A stretch of DNA of 25,596 bases from an uncultured Lachnospira sp. Its GTDB lineage: Bacteria; Bacillota; Clostridia; Lachnospirales; Lachnospiraceae. The notes below the pieces were generated by a model. It searched no databases. It was not told the origin of the DNA and saw nothing but the letters and a program-made list of their open reading frames with translations. Both the position numbers and the translations under genes were made by a program. Positions 7,634-16,036 of the stretch are shown piece by piece (position 1 is the stretch's first letter; every line of letters starts with the position of its first letter). The DNA is taken from positions 1-25,596 of the forward strand of contig CAMZGB010000006.1 in NCBI GenBank assembly GCA_947306285.1. Direction: 5' to 3'.

Positions 7634-8084
7634 GAACAAGAACAACTAGAACAACAGGCATATAGGACGCTGAAAATGTGGTTTTAATTCCTAAACAAAT
7701 AATTACAATCACGCTTTCTAACACCAATGGTGATGTTGTTCTTTTTGTTTCCTGTTCTATCCACCCCCCGGTCTCAAAATGAGCAAGACTAAAGAGTACC
7801 GATGCGCCCCACCTCAGAAATACGGGAGACAAATTTTCTCAGTTTTTGGATAATTCTCAGGACCATTAAAGGGAGGGGGTATCTGAATCTCTACGACTAA
7901 AAAAGTGGACACCGGCATGGGGTTTCACGCACAAAAATCGCGAAATCAAAGGGGGTAATAGGCAAAAAGCAAACATCTGCTACTTTTATATCCTTTAGGA
8001 TATAACTTGCTATATATCTCAACAAGAGCGACTATGTGTTTAGGAGGAAAAAGCGTAAAAAACTTGAAAAAACGCATTAAAAAT
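7634..8084. other. 450-base stretch without a clear gene; G/C-run-rich middle, possible decayed phage or packaging sequence
   Basis: No long open frame is seen. GAACAAC is repeated at 7640-7646 and 7649-7655. A frame from GTG 7678 to TGA 7782 reads like protein (34 codons), and its stop overlaps ATG 7779 of a 24-codon frame in an ATGA junction, as in compact phage operons. Neither has a good ribosome binding site, so they look like remnants. From about 7760 to 7965 the sequence has runs such as CCACCCCCCGG and GGGAGGGGG, much richer in G and C than neighbouring genes. In satellites a cos/pac site can lie after the replication gene. That is a guess here. Confidence 0.4.
7986..8005. promoter_or_regulatory. 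Perfect inverted repeat upstream of the small orphan gene
   Basis: TTATATCC (7986-7993) and GGATATAA (7998-8005) are perfect 8-base arms around a 4-base loop TTTA. No T-run follows, so it is not a typical + strand terminator. It may be an operator or an RNA hairpin in the leader of the following gene. Confidence 0.5.
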
Positions 8085-8321
8085 ATGAAAGAAAATGAAT
8101 TATTTATAAATAGTAAAATTAAAGCTATTTTTAGAAAAAGAGGAAGACACAATATTGCCGGTGAAGTGTTTGATATTTGCACAGAAAGCAAATCAATTTG
8201 TAAAACCTGGGTTTCTATACATGTCACTGGTGGTGATTCGAATGATCCGTATGTCCAATGGATGGTTTCTCATCGAATCAATTGTCTTATTCCTCTTTGT
8301 GATGTTTTAGAAGTTCTGTAA
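8085..8321 (+). CDS. Small hypothetical protein of about 78 aa preceding the defence operon
   Basis: Not recognised. The product begins MKENELFINSKIKAIFRKRG, then a mixed segment with three Cys and a likely beta strand (TWVSIHVTGGD), and ends LCDVLEVL. The N-terminal part is basic. No signal peptide or membrane segment. The frame is open upstream to TTG 8007, with a TTG at 8064. The only strong AGGAGG (8042-8047) is too far from either usable start, so the start is uncertain and the protein could be up to 104 aa. It ends about 100 bases before the helicase gene and may be a regulator or accessory factor of the operon, or the last gene of the mobile-element module. Confidence 0.45.
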   Translation: MKENELFINSKIKAIFRKRGRHNIAGEVFDICTESKSICKTWVSIHVTGGDSNDPYVQWMVSHRINCLIPLCDVLEVL

Positions 8322-8330
8322 TTGCACATT

Positions 8331-8360
8331 CGCATTATGCGCAAAGTTTCGCGCGGAAAC
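8331..8360. promoter_or_regulatory. Two adjacent palindromes upstream of the defence operon
   Basis: CGCATTATGCG (8331-8341) and GTTTCGCGCGGAAAC (8346-8360) lie 64-93 bases before the first operon ATG. The second resembles the TTTACGCGCGTAAA palindrome at 4422-4435. They are candidate operators for the element's Xre regulator. The promoter itself is not clear: a TATAAC at 8392-8397 could be a -10, but no good -35 is seen. Confidence 0.4.
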
Positions 8361-8423
8361 AGTTAATAAATGTTTCTTCCTGTGTTAAACTTATAACCAA
8401 CAGACTGTGAAGGATATTATTAG

Positions 8424-11267
8424 ATGGCGGATTTGGCTCCTGGTTTAAGGGTTATCATTAGAGACGAAGAATGGATGATTAAGAGAATTGAGAAAAATTC
8501 TTTTAGCAATCAAACGATAGAGTGTATTGGCATATCGCCATTGGTTAAGGATAGAACAGCTATCTTTCTTTCTGACTTGGAAAAAATAGACGTAGTGGAC
8601 CCGGCCAAAACAAAATTGGTTGCTGATTCATCCCCTTTCTTTAGAAAATCAAAACTCTTCATTGAGTCTGCATTAAGGCAACAAATTCCTACCGATTCAA
8701 AACTTTGCATTGGTCAAAAAGCCGCTATGGATTTAATGGAATATCAATTAGTTCCAGCCAACATGGCTCTAAGCAATCCAAGACAAAGGATTTTAATAGC
8801 TGATTCAGTTGGTTTAGGTAAAACGCTTGAAGCTGGCATCTTGATGTCCGAGCTTATTGCTAGAGGCAAAGGCAAGAGAATACTTGTAGTTACCGTTAAG
8901 AGTATGATGATGCAATTCCAAAAAGAAATGTGGAACCGTTTTTCTATTCCTTTGGTGAGACTTGATTCAAATAAGATTCAGAGAATCAGAGCAAGTTTGC
9001 CATCAAACTACAACCCATTTTTCTATTATGATAAGACAATTATTTCGATCGACACTCTTAAAAGAGACGTCGAATATAGAACACACTTAGAACAAGCATA
9101 TTGGGACATTATTGTTATCGATGAAGCACATAATGTAGCCGAGCGTGGTCAACATCAAGCTCAAAGAGCTAAACTTGCTCAATTGCTGGCAAAAAGGAGT
9201 GATACTTTAATTCTTTTATCCGCCACTCCTCATGATGGTAGAGCAGAAAGCTTCGCTTCTTTGATGAACATGCTCGATCCAACGGCAATTGCTGATGTTC
9301 ATAATTACACAAAAGAAGATATTAAAGGTCTGTGTATCAGACGTTTCAAAAAAGATGTTAATAATCAATTGACTTCATCCTTCAAGGATAGAGAGGTGAA
9401 TATTCAAAAATGTCATGCCTCTATGTTTGAAGAACTTGCTTTTGATTACTTTGCGGACATGAAACTGGAAATGGATAAAGGCAACACCCAAGGTAAGGGA
9501 ACATTGTTTAAAACAAGCTTAGAAAAGGCTATGTTCTCATCTCCTGCTGCGTGTATTAAAAGTATTGATGAAAGATTACACAAATTAATTGCTAAATATG
9601 GCGATGGTAACTTTATTGATATCGAAACCTTAAAGAAACTAAAGCACTTATTAGAGGACATTCACGCAGAAGATTTCTCTAGATATCAAGAACTCCTTAC
9701 TTTAGTAACTAGTAAGGATTATGGATGGGATAAAAACAACCCAGAAGATAGAATTGTAATCTTTACTGAACGTATCGAAACCATGAAATGGTTGGCAAAT
9801 CAACTCCGCAAAGATTTAAAAATGCCTGCCAATGCTATTCAAGAAATGTATGGTGGCATGTCAGATGTCGAACAGCAAAAAGTGGTGGATGATTTCGGCA
9901 GAAAAGAATCACCTATTCGCATTTTGGTTGCATCTGATGTTGCTTCTGAAGGTATTAACTTGCATTATCTATCACATAGATTAATCCATTTTGATATCCC
10001 ATGGTCATTAATGGTCTTCCAACAAAGAAACGGAAGAATCGATAGATATGGACAAAAAATAAAACCAGATATTAGATATTTCCTTATCCAAAGCGAAAAC
10101 GCAAAGATTAATGGCGATGCACGTATTATGCAAATTCTTATTCACAAAGAGGAACAAGCATATAGGAATATTGGTGACCCTGCTCTATTGATGGGCAAGT
10201 TTAACATTGAAGAAGAAGAGCAAGAAACAGCAGCCGCTATTGAAAGTGGCGAAGACGCAGAGAAGTTTGCTGAATCTTTGGATTCCTCATCAGAAGAATT
10301 CAATCCATACGAGCTTTTAATGGCACCAACAGAAGATGATGTTAAACCAGTGGAAACAGTTAATGTCGAAACTTTGTTTAAAGATTTAGATTATCTAAAA
10401 CTTGCGATGGGAACATTACAAGAGTCGGATAGATATAAACTCAGAGAATTATCAACAGTGCAAGGCGTTGAGTTGAATCTTACTGATGAAATTAAAAGAA
10501 GATTAAAAGCGTCACTCCCTGATGAGACGTTCCCGAGCGATGATAAATTGAAACTCAGCCCAGATAAGAACTTTATCATGAGTGAAATGGTGAGATGCAT
10601 GCAAAACAGTATGTCTGAAGATGCATGGCCATCAGCTCAATATTTATGGAAACTCCACCCAATCTTTAACTGGGTGAATGATAAGATTGGACTTTTGTTT
10701 GGCAGAGGTGAAGCTCCTGTTTTAGGATTCAAATCAAATGGCAAGAGAACTATTTACATTGTTTCTGGAACAGTTTTTAATAGAAAATCTACGCCAGTCA
10801 TCGATGAGTGGTTTGCTCTAGTTTATAAAGACAATAAGTTTGAAAAGGCTATAAGCATTAAAGAATTAATTGAAACATTTAGGCTAAACAACACTAGTGT
10901 TCCTAACGAAAATGTTTTAACTGACGCTCATATCAAAGAGTGCACAGATAATTTGGAAGACGTTATTAGAGAAACAAGGAAGCTCATTGATATTAAGTGC
11001 AACGAATACGAAACAAGAACAAATCCAATTTTGGAAGATGAATTAGAAAAATTAGCTGACTTGCATCAAAAGCATTTGATTAGTAATGAAATTATTGATG
11101 TCGACCAAGTTGGTTTATTTGACGATGCTAACTTAAGCAGAACTAAACAGCAAAAGAAGAGTAGAATCGACCAAATATTCGAAGAATATGATCAATGGTA
11201 TACAGATACAATTAAAATTGAAAAACGACCATATATTAGGGTTGTTGCGGTATTGAAGGAGGTGTAA
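8424..11267 (+). CDS. drmD: SNF2-family helicase, DrmD-like component of a DISARM-like system, 947 aa
   Basis: A superfamily 2 translocase with all core motifs: DSVGLGKT at 127-134 (Walker A), DEAH at 233-236, SATPH at 266-270, ASDVASEGINLHY near 507-519, and QQRNGRIDRYGQ at 533-544. The N-terminal 100 residues contain a small beta-rich segment (GLRVIIRDEEWMI) as seen in DrmD-type helicases. The C-terminal 350 residues are helical and acidic, without another enzyme motif. DrmD is the marker helicase of class 1 DISARM, where it accompanies the DrmMI adenine methylase. The next gene here is such a methylase, starting three bases later. AAGGA precedes the ATG by ten bases. First gene of a five-gene operon. 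The SNF2 call is firm; the DISARM role is inferred from domains and neighbours. HepA/RapA-like housekeeping helicases are the alternative. Confidence 0.8.
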   Translation: MADLAPGLRVIIRDEEWMIKRIEKNSFSNQTIECIGISPLVKDRTAIFLSDLEKIDVVDPAKTKLVADSSPFFRKSKLFIESALRQQIPTDSKLCIGQKAAMDLMEYQLVPANMALSNPRQRILIADSVGLGKTLEAGILMSELIARGKGKRILVVTVKSMMMQFQKEMWNRFSIPLVRLDSNKIQRIRASLPSNYNPFFYYDKTIISIDTLKRDVEYRTHLEQAYWDIIVIDEAHNVAERGQHQAQRAKLAQLLAKRSDTLILLSATPHDGRAESFASLMNMLDPTAIADVHNYTKEDIKGLCIRRFKKDVNNQLTSSFKDREVNIQKCHASMFEELAFDYFADMKLEMDKGNTQGKGTLFKTSLEKAMFSSPAACIKSIDERLHKLIAKYGDGNFIDIETLKKLKHLLEDIHAEDFSRYQELLTLVTSKDYGWDKNNPEDRIVIFTERIETMKWLANQLRKDLKMPANAIQEMYGGMSDVEQQKVVDDFGRKESPIRILVASDVASEGINLHYLSHRLIHFDIPWSLMVFQQRNGRIDRYGQKIKPDIRYFLIQSENAKINGDARIMQILIHKEEQAYRNIGDPALLMGKFNIEEEEQETAAAIESGEDAEKFAESLDSSSEEFNPYELLMAPTEDDVKPVETVNVETLFKDLDYLKLAMGTLQESDRYKLRELSTVQGVELNLTDEIKRRLKASLPDETFPSDDKLKLSPDKNFIMSEMVRCMQNSMSEDAWPSAQYLWKLHPIFNWVNDKIGLLFGRGEAPVLGFKSNGKRTIYIVSGTVFNRKSTPVIDEWFALVYKDNKFEKAISIKELIETFRLNNTSVPNENVLTDAHIKECTDNLEDVIRETRKLIDIKCNEYETRTNPILEDELEKLADLHQKHLISNEIIDVDQVGLFDDANLSRTKQQKKSRIDQIFEEYDQWYTDTIKIEKRPYIRVVAVLKEV

Positions 11268-11269
11268 TT

Positions 11270-14200
11270 ATGGCAAACGTTTATCCTGGAATTAACAATT
11301 ACAACGAATATTACACCAACCATTATTTCTCATCTATTTTTGAAGAGAATACTGCTGCGACTATTTCAGTATGGAGAGATGCTGCTAGAGCGAGCGAAAA
11401 TTTAAAGACCCCCTGGTCTATGTTAAGAGATTGCGGTAAGCAGTACTATACAGCCCACGAAAAATTCTTAAGAGCAAGAAGTAGCTATCAAATCATTCCG
11501 CTTATTAAACAATTAGCAGATTCATATTTATCTGCTCTTGGTTATTCAGAAGCACATCCATTTAAAGCAGAATTATCTGATGGCAGAAAGTTCCCTGTTT
11601 ATCTAGAAATAAAGAAACAAAACGGAATGCCTCTTTTGTGGTTTGTACTTTCGTTAAATAAAAATGACGAAGATGGAATTATGGATGGCTTTGTCTTCGA
11701 TGGTGACATTCTCCAAGAAAGCGATTTTGCCGTTGCAGATGTCGATGAAACATTATCCGCCGAAGATGCAATTACAAAGGCATTATTTAACAACGACGTA
11801 CCTCCAAGGTGGATTGTTCTTATTGGAATGAACGGCATCGCTCTTGTCGATAGGAATAAATGGAACGAAAAGCGTTATCTTGGTTTTGATGTCTCTACAG
11901 TTTTCTCTTATAGAGACGAAAAGACACTTCAAGCTATGGCGGTTCTCCTCCATAAAGAATCGCTTTGCCCAGAAGAAGGAACCTCACTTTTAGATGAATT
12001 AGATGAAAATTCTCATAGACATGCTGCTGGTGTTTCTCAAGATTTGAAATATGCTCTTAGAGAATCAATTGAATTATTAGGCAACGAAGTTCTCTATGAC
12101 CTTAAACATAACAAGCACAGAAATTTAGATACTGACTCAGTTGATCCTGGTGATTTAACAATGCAATGTTTACGATACATGTATCGTATGTTATTCGTTT
12201 TATTCATTGAGGCCAGACCAGAACTTGGCTATGCTCCTATGAAAGAAAGAGCATATGCTCAGGGTTATTCTCTCGAACAATTAAGAGATGTTGCTGATGA
12301 GATTAATGAAAACACTGTCGAGATTGGTGACGGATATTATTTCAATGAAACCATAAGCGGCTTGTTCCATCTTATTTATCATGGCTATCCAGAAAACCAA
12401 GCTGAATACGACGAAGCCATCAAAAAAGAATCAATCCATGATACATTCGTTGTTCCCCCTCTTAAGGCTCATATTTTTGATCCAGATTTAACGCCATTGA
12501 TTACTCAAGCCAAATTAAGAAATTCAGTGCTTCTAAAAATTATTAGACTCATGAGTGTTTCTCGTGGTGATAGTAAGAGTGGTGGCGGAAGAATTTCCTA
12601 TGCCAATTTAGGCATCAACCAACTAGGCTCTGTTTATGAATCACTTCTTTCTTATAGAGGGTTCATCGCTGAAAAAGATTTATATGAAGTTAAAAGAGCA
12701 GGGGATTCGTTTGATGAACTTGATGTTGGATACTTTGTATCAGAAGAAGAACTTAATCAATACACTGATGATGAAAGAGTCAGATATGAATATGGCCCTC
12801 ATAAAGGCAAACCGAGAATGTATGAAAAAGGCACGTTCATCTACAGATTGGCTGGTAGAGAAAGAGAAAAATCTGCTTCCTATTACACTCCTGAAGTGTT
12901 GACAAAGTGCCTAGTTAAATATGCCTTAAAAGAATTGTTAGTTGATAAAACCGCCGATGAAATATTGAACCTCACTATATGCGAACCCGCTATGGGAAGT
13001 GCAGCCTTCTTAAATGAAGCAATTAACCAGTTAGCGGATGCTTATGTGAATAAAAAACAAGAAGAACTTGGAATCCTGATTCCATATGAAGACAGATTTA
13101 ATGAAGTTCAAAAAGTTAAAATGTTCATCGCTGATAGAAATGTATTTGGTGTTGACTTAAATAGCACAGCTGTTGAGTTGGCAGAGGTTTCGTTGTGGCT
13201 AAACACCATTTGCGAAGGTGGGCATATTCCATGGTTTGGAACTCAAATTGTTAACGGAAATTCTTTAATTGGTGCAAGGAAACAAGTTTATAGAATTGAG
13301 CAACTCGAGACCAATAACCCATCATTAAGATGGTATACAAAAGCACCAGATAGAATTGCTCCTGGTGAAACCAGAAGAGGGAATAAAGAAGTATATCACT
13401 TCCTTTTAGGTGATCCTGGAATGTGCAATTACACTGATAAAGTAATTAAAAGCCTCGCTCCAAAACAGATTGAGCTGATGAAAAAATGGAGTAAGGAATT
13501 CACTGACTCATACAACCCTGATGACATAGAATCGTTGCTGAGGTTGTCGCGTGCAATAGATACACTTTGGAGAGAACAAGTTAATTTAAGAAACACTGTT
13601 AAAAGGAAAACAGCAGATAAATTGTCTATTTTTGGTCATGATGACAACATTGAAGAGTCACATACAACCATTAGACAAAAAGATTATATTTTTAGAAAAC
13701 TCTACAAGACAGAAGAAGCGGAAAATGCTGGGCCATATGCAAGATTAAAATTTGCTATGGATTATTGGTGCGCCCTTTGGTTCTGGCCTATAGAAAAAGC
13801 GGATTTGTTGCCAAGTAGAGAAACATTCATCTTTGATATGTCTCTCATTCTTGAGGGTGGTATTTTTGCTGTTAAGAAATCTGGCTATACGTATTACAAA
13901 ACAAAGACCGGTGAAAACCTTTACGGAATTAACTTGCTCGATTATGACAGCGAGACAGATGAAGTTGTTAGCCAAACCGCTAAAGAAATTAAAGCTACTT
14001 TTGCTGATTTAGGAACAGTTAACCTTGACCAATTATGTGAACAGTATGAAAGATTGGCTCTTGTAAGAGAAATAGCCAAAAACAATCATTTTATGCACTG
14101 GGAGCTAGAATTTGCAGAACTATTTGAAGAACGTGGTGGATTTGATTTGATGATAGGAAACCCACCTTGGATTAAGATTACATGGAATGAAGAAGGCGTT

Positions 14201-16036
14201 TTGTCGGATTGCAATCCTATTTTTTCTGTTCGCAAACTAACTGCCAATCAAACAACATTTGAAAGAAACAATGTTCTTATTTCAGAAAAGAACAAGAAAA
14301 TGTATTTCGAAGAATACACTTTTATGTCTGGAGAACAATCTTTCATTAATTCCATTTGTAATTATCATCTTCTTGAAAAACAACAAGTCAATTTGTATAA
14401 ATGTTTTTTACCATTAGCCTGGTATTTATCTTCACCTTCAGGTATAGCTTCGTATGTTCATCCAGAAGGTGTTTATGATGATCCAAACGGTGGTGTTTTG
14501 AGAAAGGTGTTATATAAAAAGCTTAAATATCATTTTCAATTCCAGAATGAAACCAAACTTTTTGAAATTGGGAATAGAAATAAATTCAGCCTAAATGTTT
14601 ATTGCAACAAAGAAACTGGTTCATTTGATTCTATTGCAAATATTTTTTATGCAGACACAATTGATTACTGCTATCAATCTGATGGGAGCGGACCAGTCCC
14701 TGGTATAAAAGACAAGAACGATAATTGGTCAAGAAATGGTCACAAAGATAGGATATTAAGAATTAGTGAAGATGAATTAACTATTTTTGCAAAGATATTT
14801 GATAGTAGTGATAAGTGGGAAAATGCTAGATTACCAGCTCTTCATTGCACATCGTTAATGAAAATTCTTTTGGCATTCGAAAAGCAAAAAGTATCTATAG
14901 CATCTCTTGGAAATAAAGTTTTGGGATCGGTTTGCTGGGATGAAACAGGCGGACAGAATTCTGGAATTATAAAAAGAAATGTCCATTTCCCTTCAGATTC
15001 ATATGATTGTATTCTTTCAGGTCCACATATTGGACAAGCCAATCCAATTTATCAAGCATCTCAAAGAAATTGTTCTACGCACAGAGCTTTTGATAATGTT
15101 CAACTTGATATTGCAAACTTTTCATATTTACAACGATGCAATTATTCCCCTTTATTAGTCCTTAATAATTATTTAAACAACGCACAAAAATTGCCTTGGG
15201 GGAATAAAACATATCTTGATAGTTATCGCGTTGTTAGTAGAAAAATGCTAAATCTTGCTGGTGAAAGAACATTAGTTTCATCAATAATTCCTCCTGGGGT
15301 TGGCCATATTAATGGAATATTTGGGCTTTCTTTTAAGGATCCAAAACTGGTTGCTCTGGTCGGTGGCTCGTTCGCATCTCTTCCGTTCGATTTCTTGGTA
15401 AAAACTCTAGGCAGCTCGAATTTCGTTTTTACAAACGCAAGCATGCTTCCTGTACTAGAAGGAAAATTTGTTGATGAGATTATAGCAAGGTCATTAGTTT
15501 TAAATTGCTTGACTTCAAATTATTCTGACCTTTGGAAAAAAACAAAGCCAGTTATAAATTCACTTGCTTGGTCAAAGAATGATGAAAGATTGCAAAAAAT
15601 TAATTTTAACGAAGAGTATTCTTTTTCATCATCCGTTCGCAACGATTTGTCTAGGAGACAAGCGCTGGTGGAACTAGATGTCTTAGTTTCATTATCTCTA
15701 GGAATGACTCTTGAACAATTAGTAACAGCATACGAGATGCAATTTCCGGTCCTTCAAATGTACGAAAACGATACTTGGTATGATCAAACAGGAAGAATTG
15801 TTTTTACAGCTAATCGTGGTTTAACAAATGTTGGTTTTGAACGTCCAGAATGGGAATCTATCAGAAATATGAAATCTGGTACATATTGCAAAACTGTATT
15901 GGATGACACCATGCCTGGCGGTCCTGTCGAAAGAACCATTACATATGTCGCTCCATTTACGAAGTGCGACAGGATTGAAGATTATAAGAATGCGTGGGAA
16001 TTCTTCACCAAGAAATATGGGGAGGTAAATGAATAA
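11270..16036 (+). CDS. drmMI: N6-adenine DNA methyltransferase, DrmMI-like, 1588 aa
   Basis: Expected to methylate adenine in host DNA to mark self. The AdoMet-binding motif is EPAMGS at 572-577 within an Eco57I-like fold. It is preceded by SASYYTPEVL, and FGVDLNSTAVELAEVSLWLN follows. Catalytic motif IV is NPPW at 964-967. About 390 residues separate the two motifs, a large insertion also seen in PglX/DrmMI-type enzymes. The region after motif IV, about 620 residues, probably includes target recognition. Near residues 100-125 a YLEIKKQNG strand recalls restriction-enzyme-like folds, but no full nuclease motif is visible. AAGGAGGTG overlaps the end of the helicase gene. Its TAA overlaps the next ATG by one base. 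Length is at the high end for this family. Type IIG enzymes and BREX PglX are the main alternatives. Neighbours favour DISARM. Confidence 0.82.
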   Translation: MANVYPGINNYNEYYTNHYFSSIFEENTAATISVWRDAARASENLKTPWSMLRDCGKQYYTAHEKFLRARSSYQIIPLIKQLADSYLSALGYSEAHPFKAELSDGRKFPVYLEIKKQNGMPLLWFVLSLNKNDEDGIMDGFVFDGDILQESDFAVADVDETLSAEDAITKALFNNDVPPRWIVLIGMNGIALVDRNKWNEKRYLGFDVSTVFSYRDEKTLQAMAVLLHKESLCPEEGTSLLDELDENSHRHAAGVSQDLKYALRESIELLGNEVLYDLKHNKHRNLDTDSVDPGDLTMQCLRYMYRMLFVLFIEARPELGYAPMKERAYAQGYSLEQLRDVADEINENTVEIGDGYYFNETISGLFHLIYHGYPENQAEYDEAIKKESIHDTFVVPPLKAHIFDPDLTPLITQAKLRNSVLLKIIRLMSVSRGDSKSGGGRISYANLGINQLGSVYESLLSYRGFIAEKDLYEVKRAGDSFDELDVGYFVSEEELNQYTDDERVRYEYGPHKGKPRMYEKGTFIYRLAGREREKSASYYTPEVLTKCLVKYALKELLVDKTADEILNLTICEPAMGSAAFLNEAINQLADAYVNKKQEELGILIPYEDRFNEVQKVKMFIADRNVFGVDLNSTAVELAEVSLWLNTICEGGHIPWFGTQIVNGNSLIGARKQVYRIEQLETNNPSLRWYTKAPDRIAPGETRRGNKEVYHFLLGDPGMCNYTDKVIKSLAPKQIELMKKWSKEFTDSYNPDDIESLLRLSRAIDTLWREQVNLRNTVKRKTADKLSIFGHDDNIEESHTTIRQKDYIFRKLYKTEEAENAGPYARLKFAMDYWCALWFWPIEKADLLPSRETFIFDMSLILEGGIFAVKKSGYTYYKTKTGENLYGINLLDYDSETDEVVSQTAKEIKATFADLGTVNLDQLCEQYERLALVREIAKNNHFMHWELEFAELFEERGGFDLMIGNPPWIKITWNEEGVLSDCNPIFSVRKLTANQTTFERNNVLISEKNKKMYFEEYTFMSGEQSFINSICNYHLLEKQQVNLYKCFLPLAWYLSSPSGIASYVHPEGVYDDPNGGVLRKVLYKKLKYHFQFQNETKLFEIGNRNKFSLNVYCNKETGSFDSIANIFYADTIDYCYQSDGSGPVPGIKDKNDNWSRNGHKDRILRISEDELTIFAKIFDSSDKWENARLPALHCTSLMKILLAFEKQKVSIASLGNKVLGSVCWDETGGQNSGIIKRNVHFPSDSYDCILSGPHIGQANPIYQASQRNCSTHRAFDNVQLDIANFSYLQRCNYSPLLVLNNYLNNAQKLPWGNKTYLDSYRVVSRKMLNLAGERTLVSSIIPPGVGHINGIFGLSFKDPKLVALVGGSFASLPFDFLVKTLGSSNFVFTNASMLPVLEGKFVDEIIARSLVLNCLTSNYSDLWKKTKPVINSLAWSKNDERLQKINFNEEYSFSSSVRNDLSRRQALVELDVLVSLSLGMTLEQLVTAYEMQFPVLQMYENDTWYDQTGRIVFTANRGLTNVGFERPEWESIRNMKSGTYCKTVLDDTMPGGPVERTITYVAPFTKCDRIEDYKNAWEFFTKKYGEVNE

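Noticed and set aside
7722..7745. CACC/GGTG hairpin followed by T-rich sequence after the primase-helicase gene
   Set aside because: The stem has only four pairs and the T-run is interrupted and distant, so it does not meet a reasonable terminator standard.
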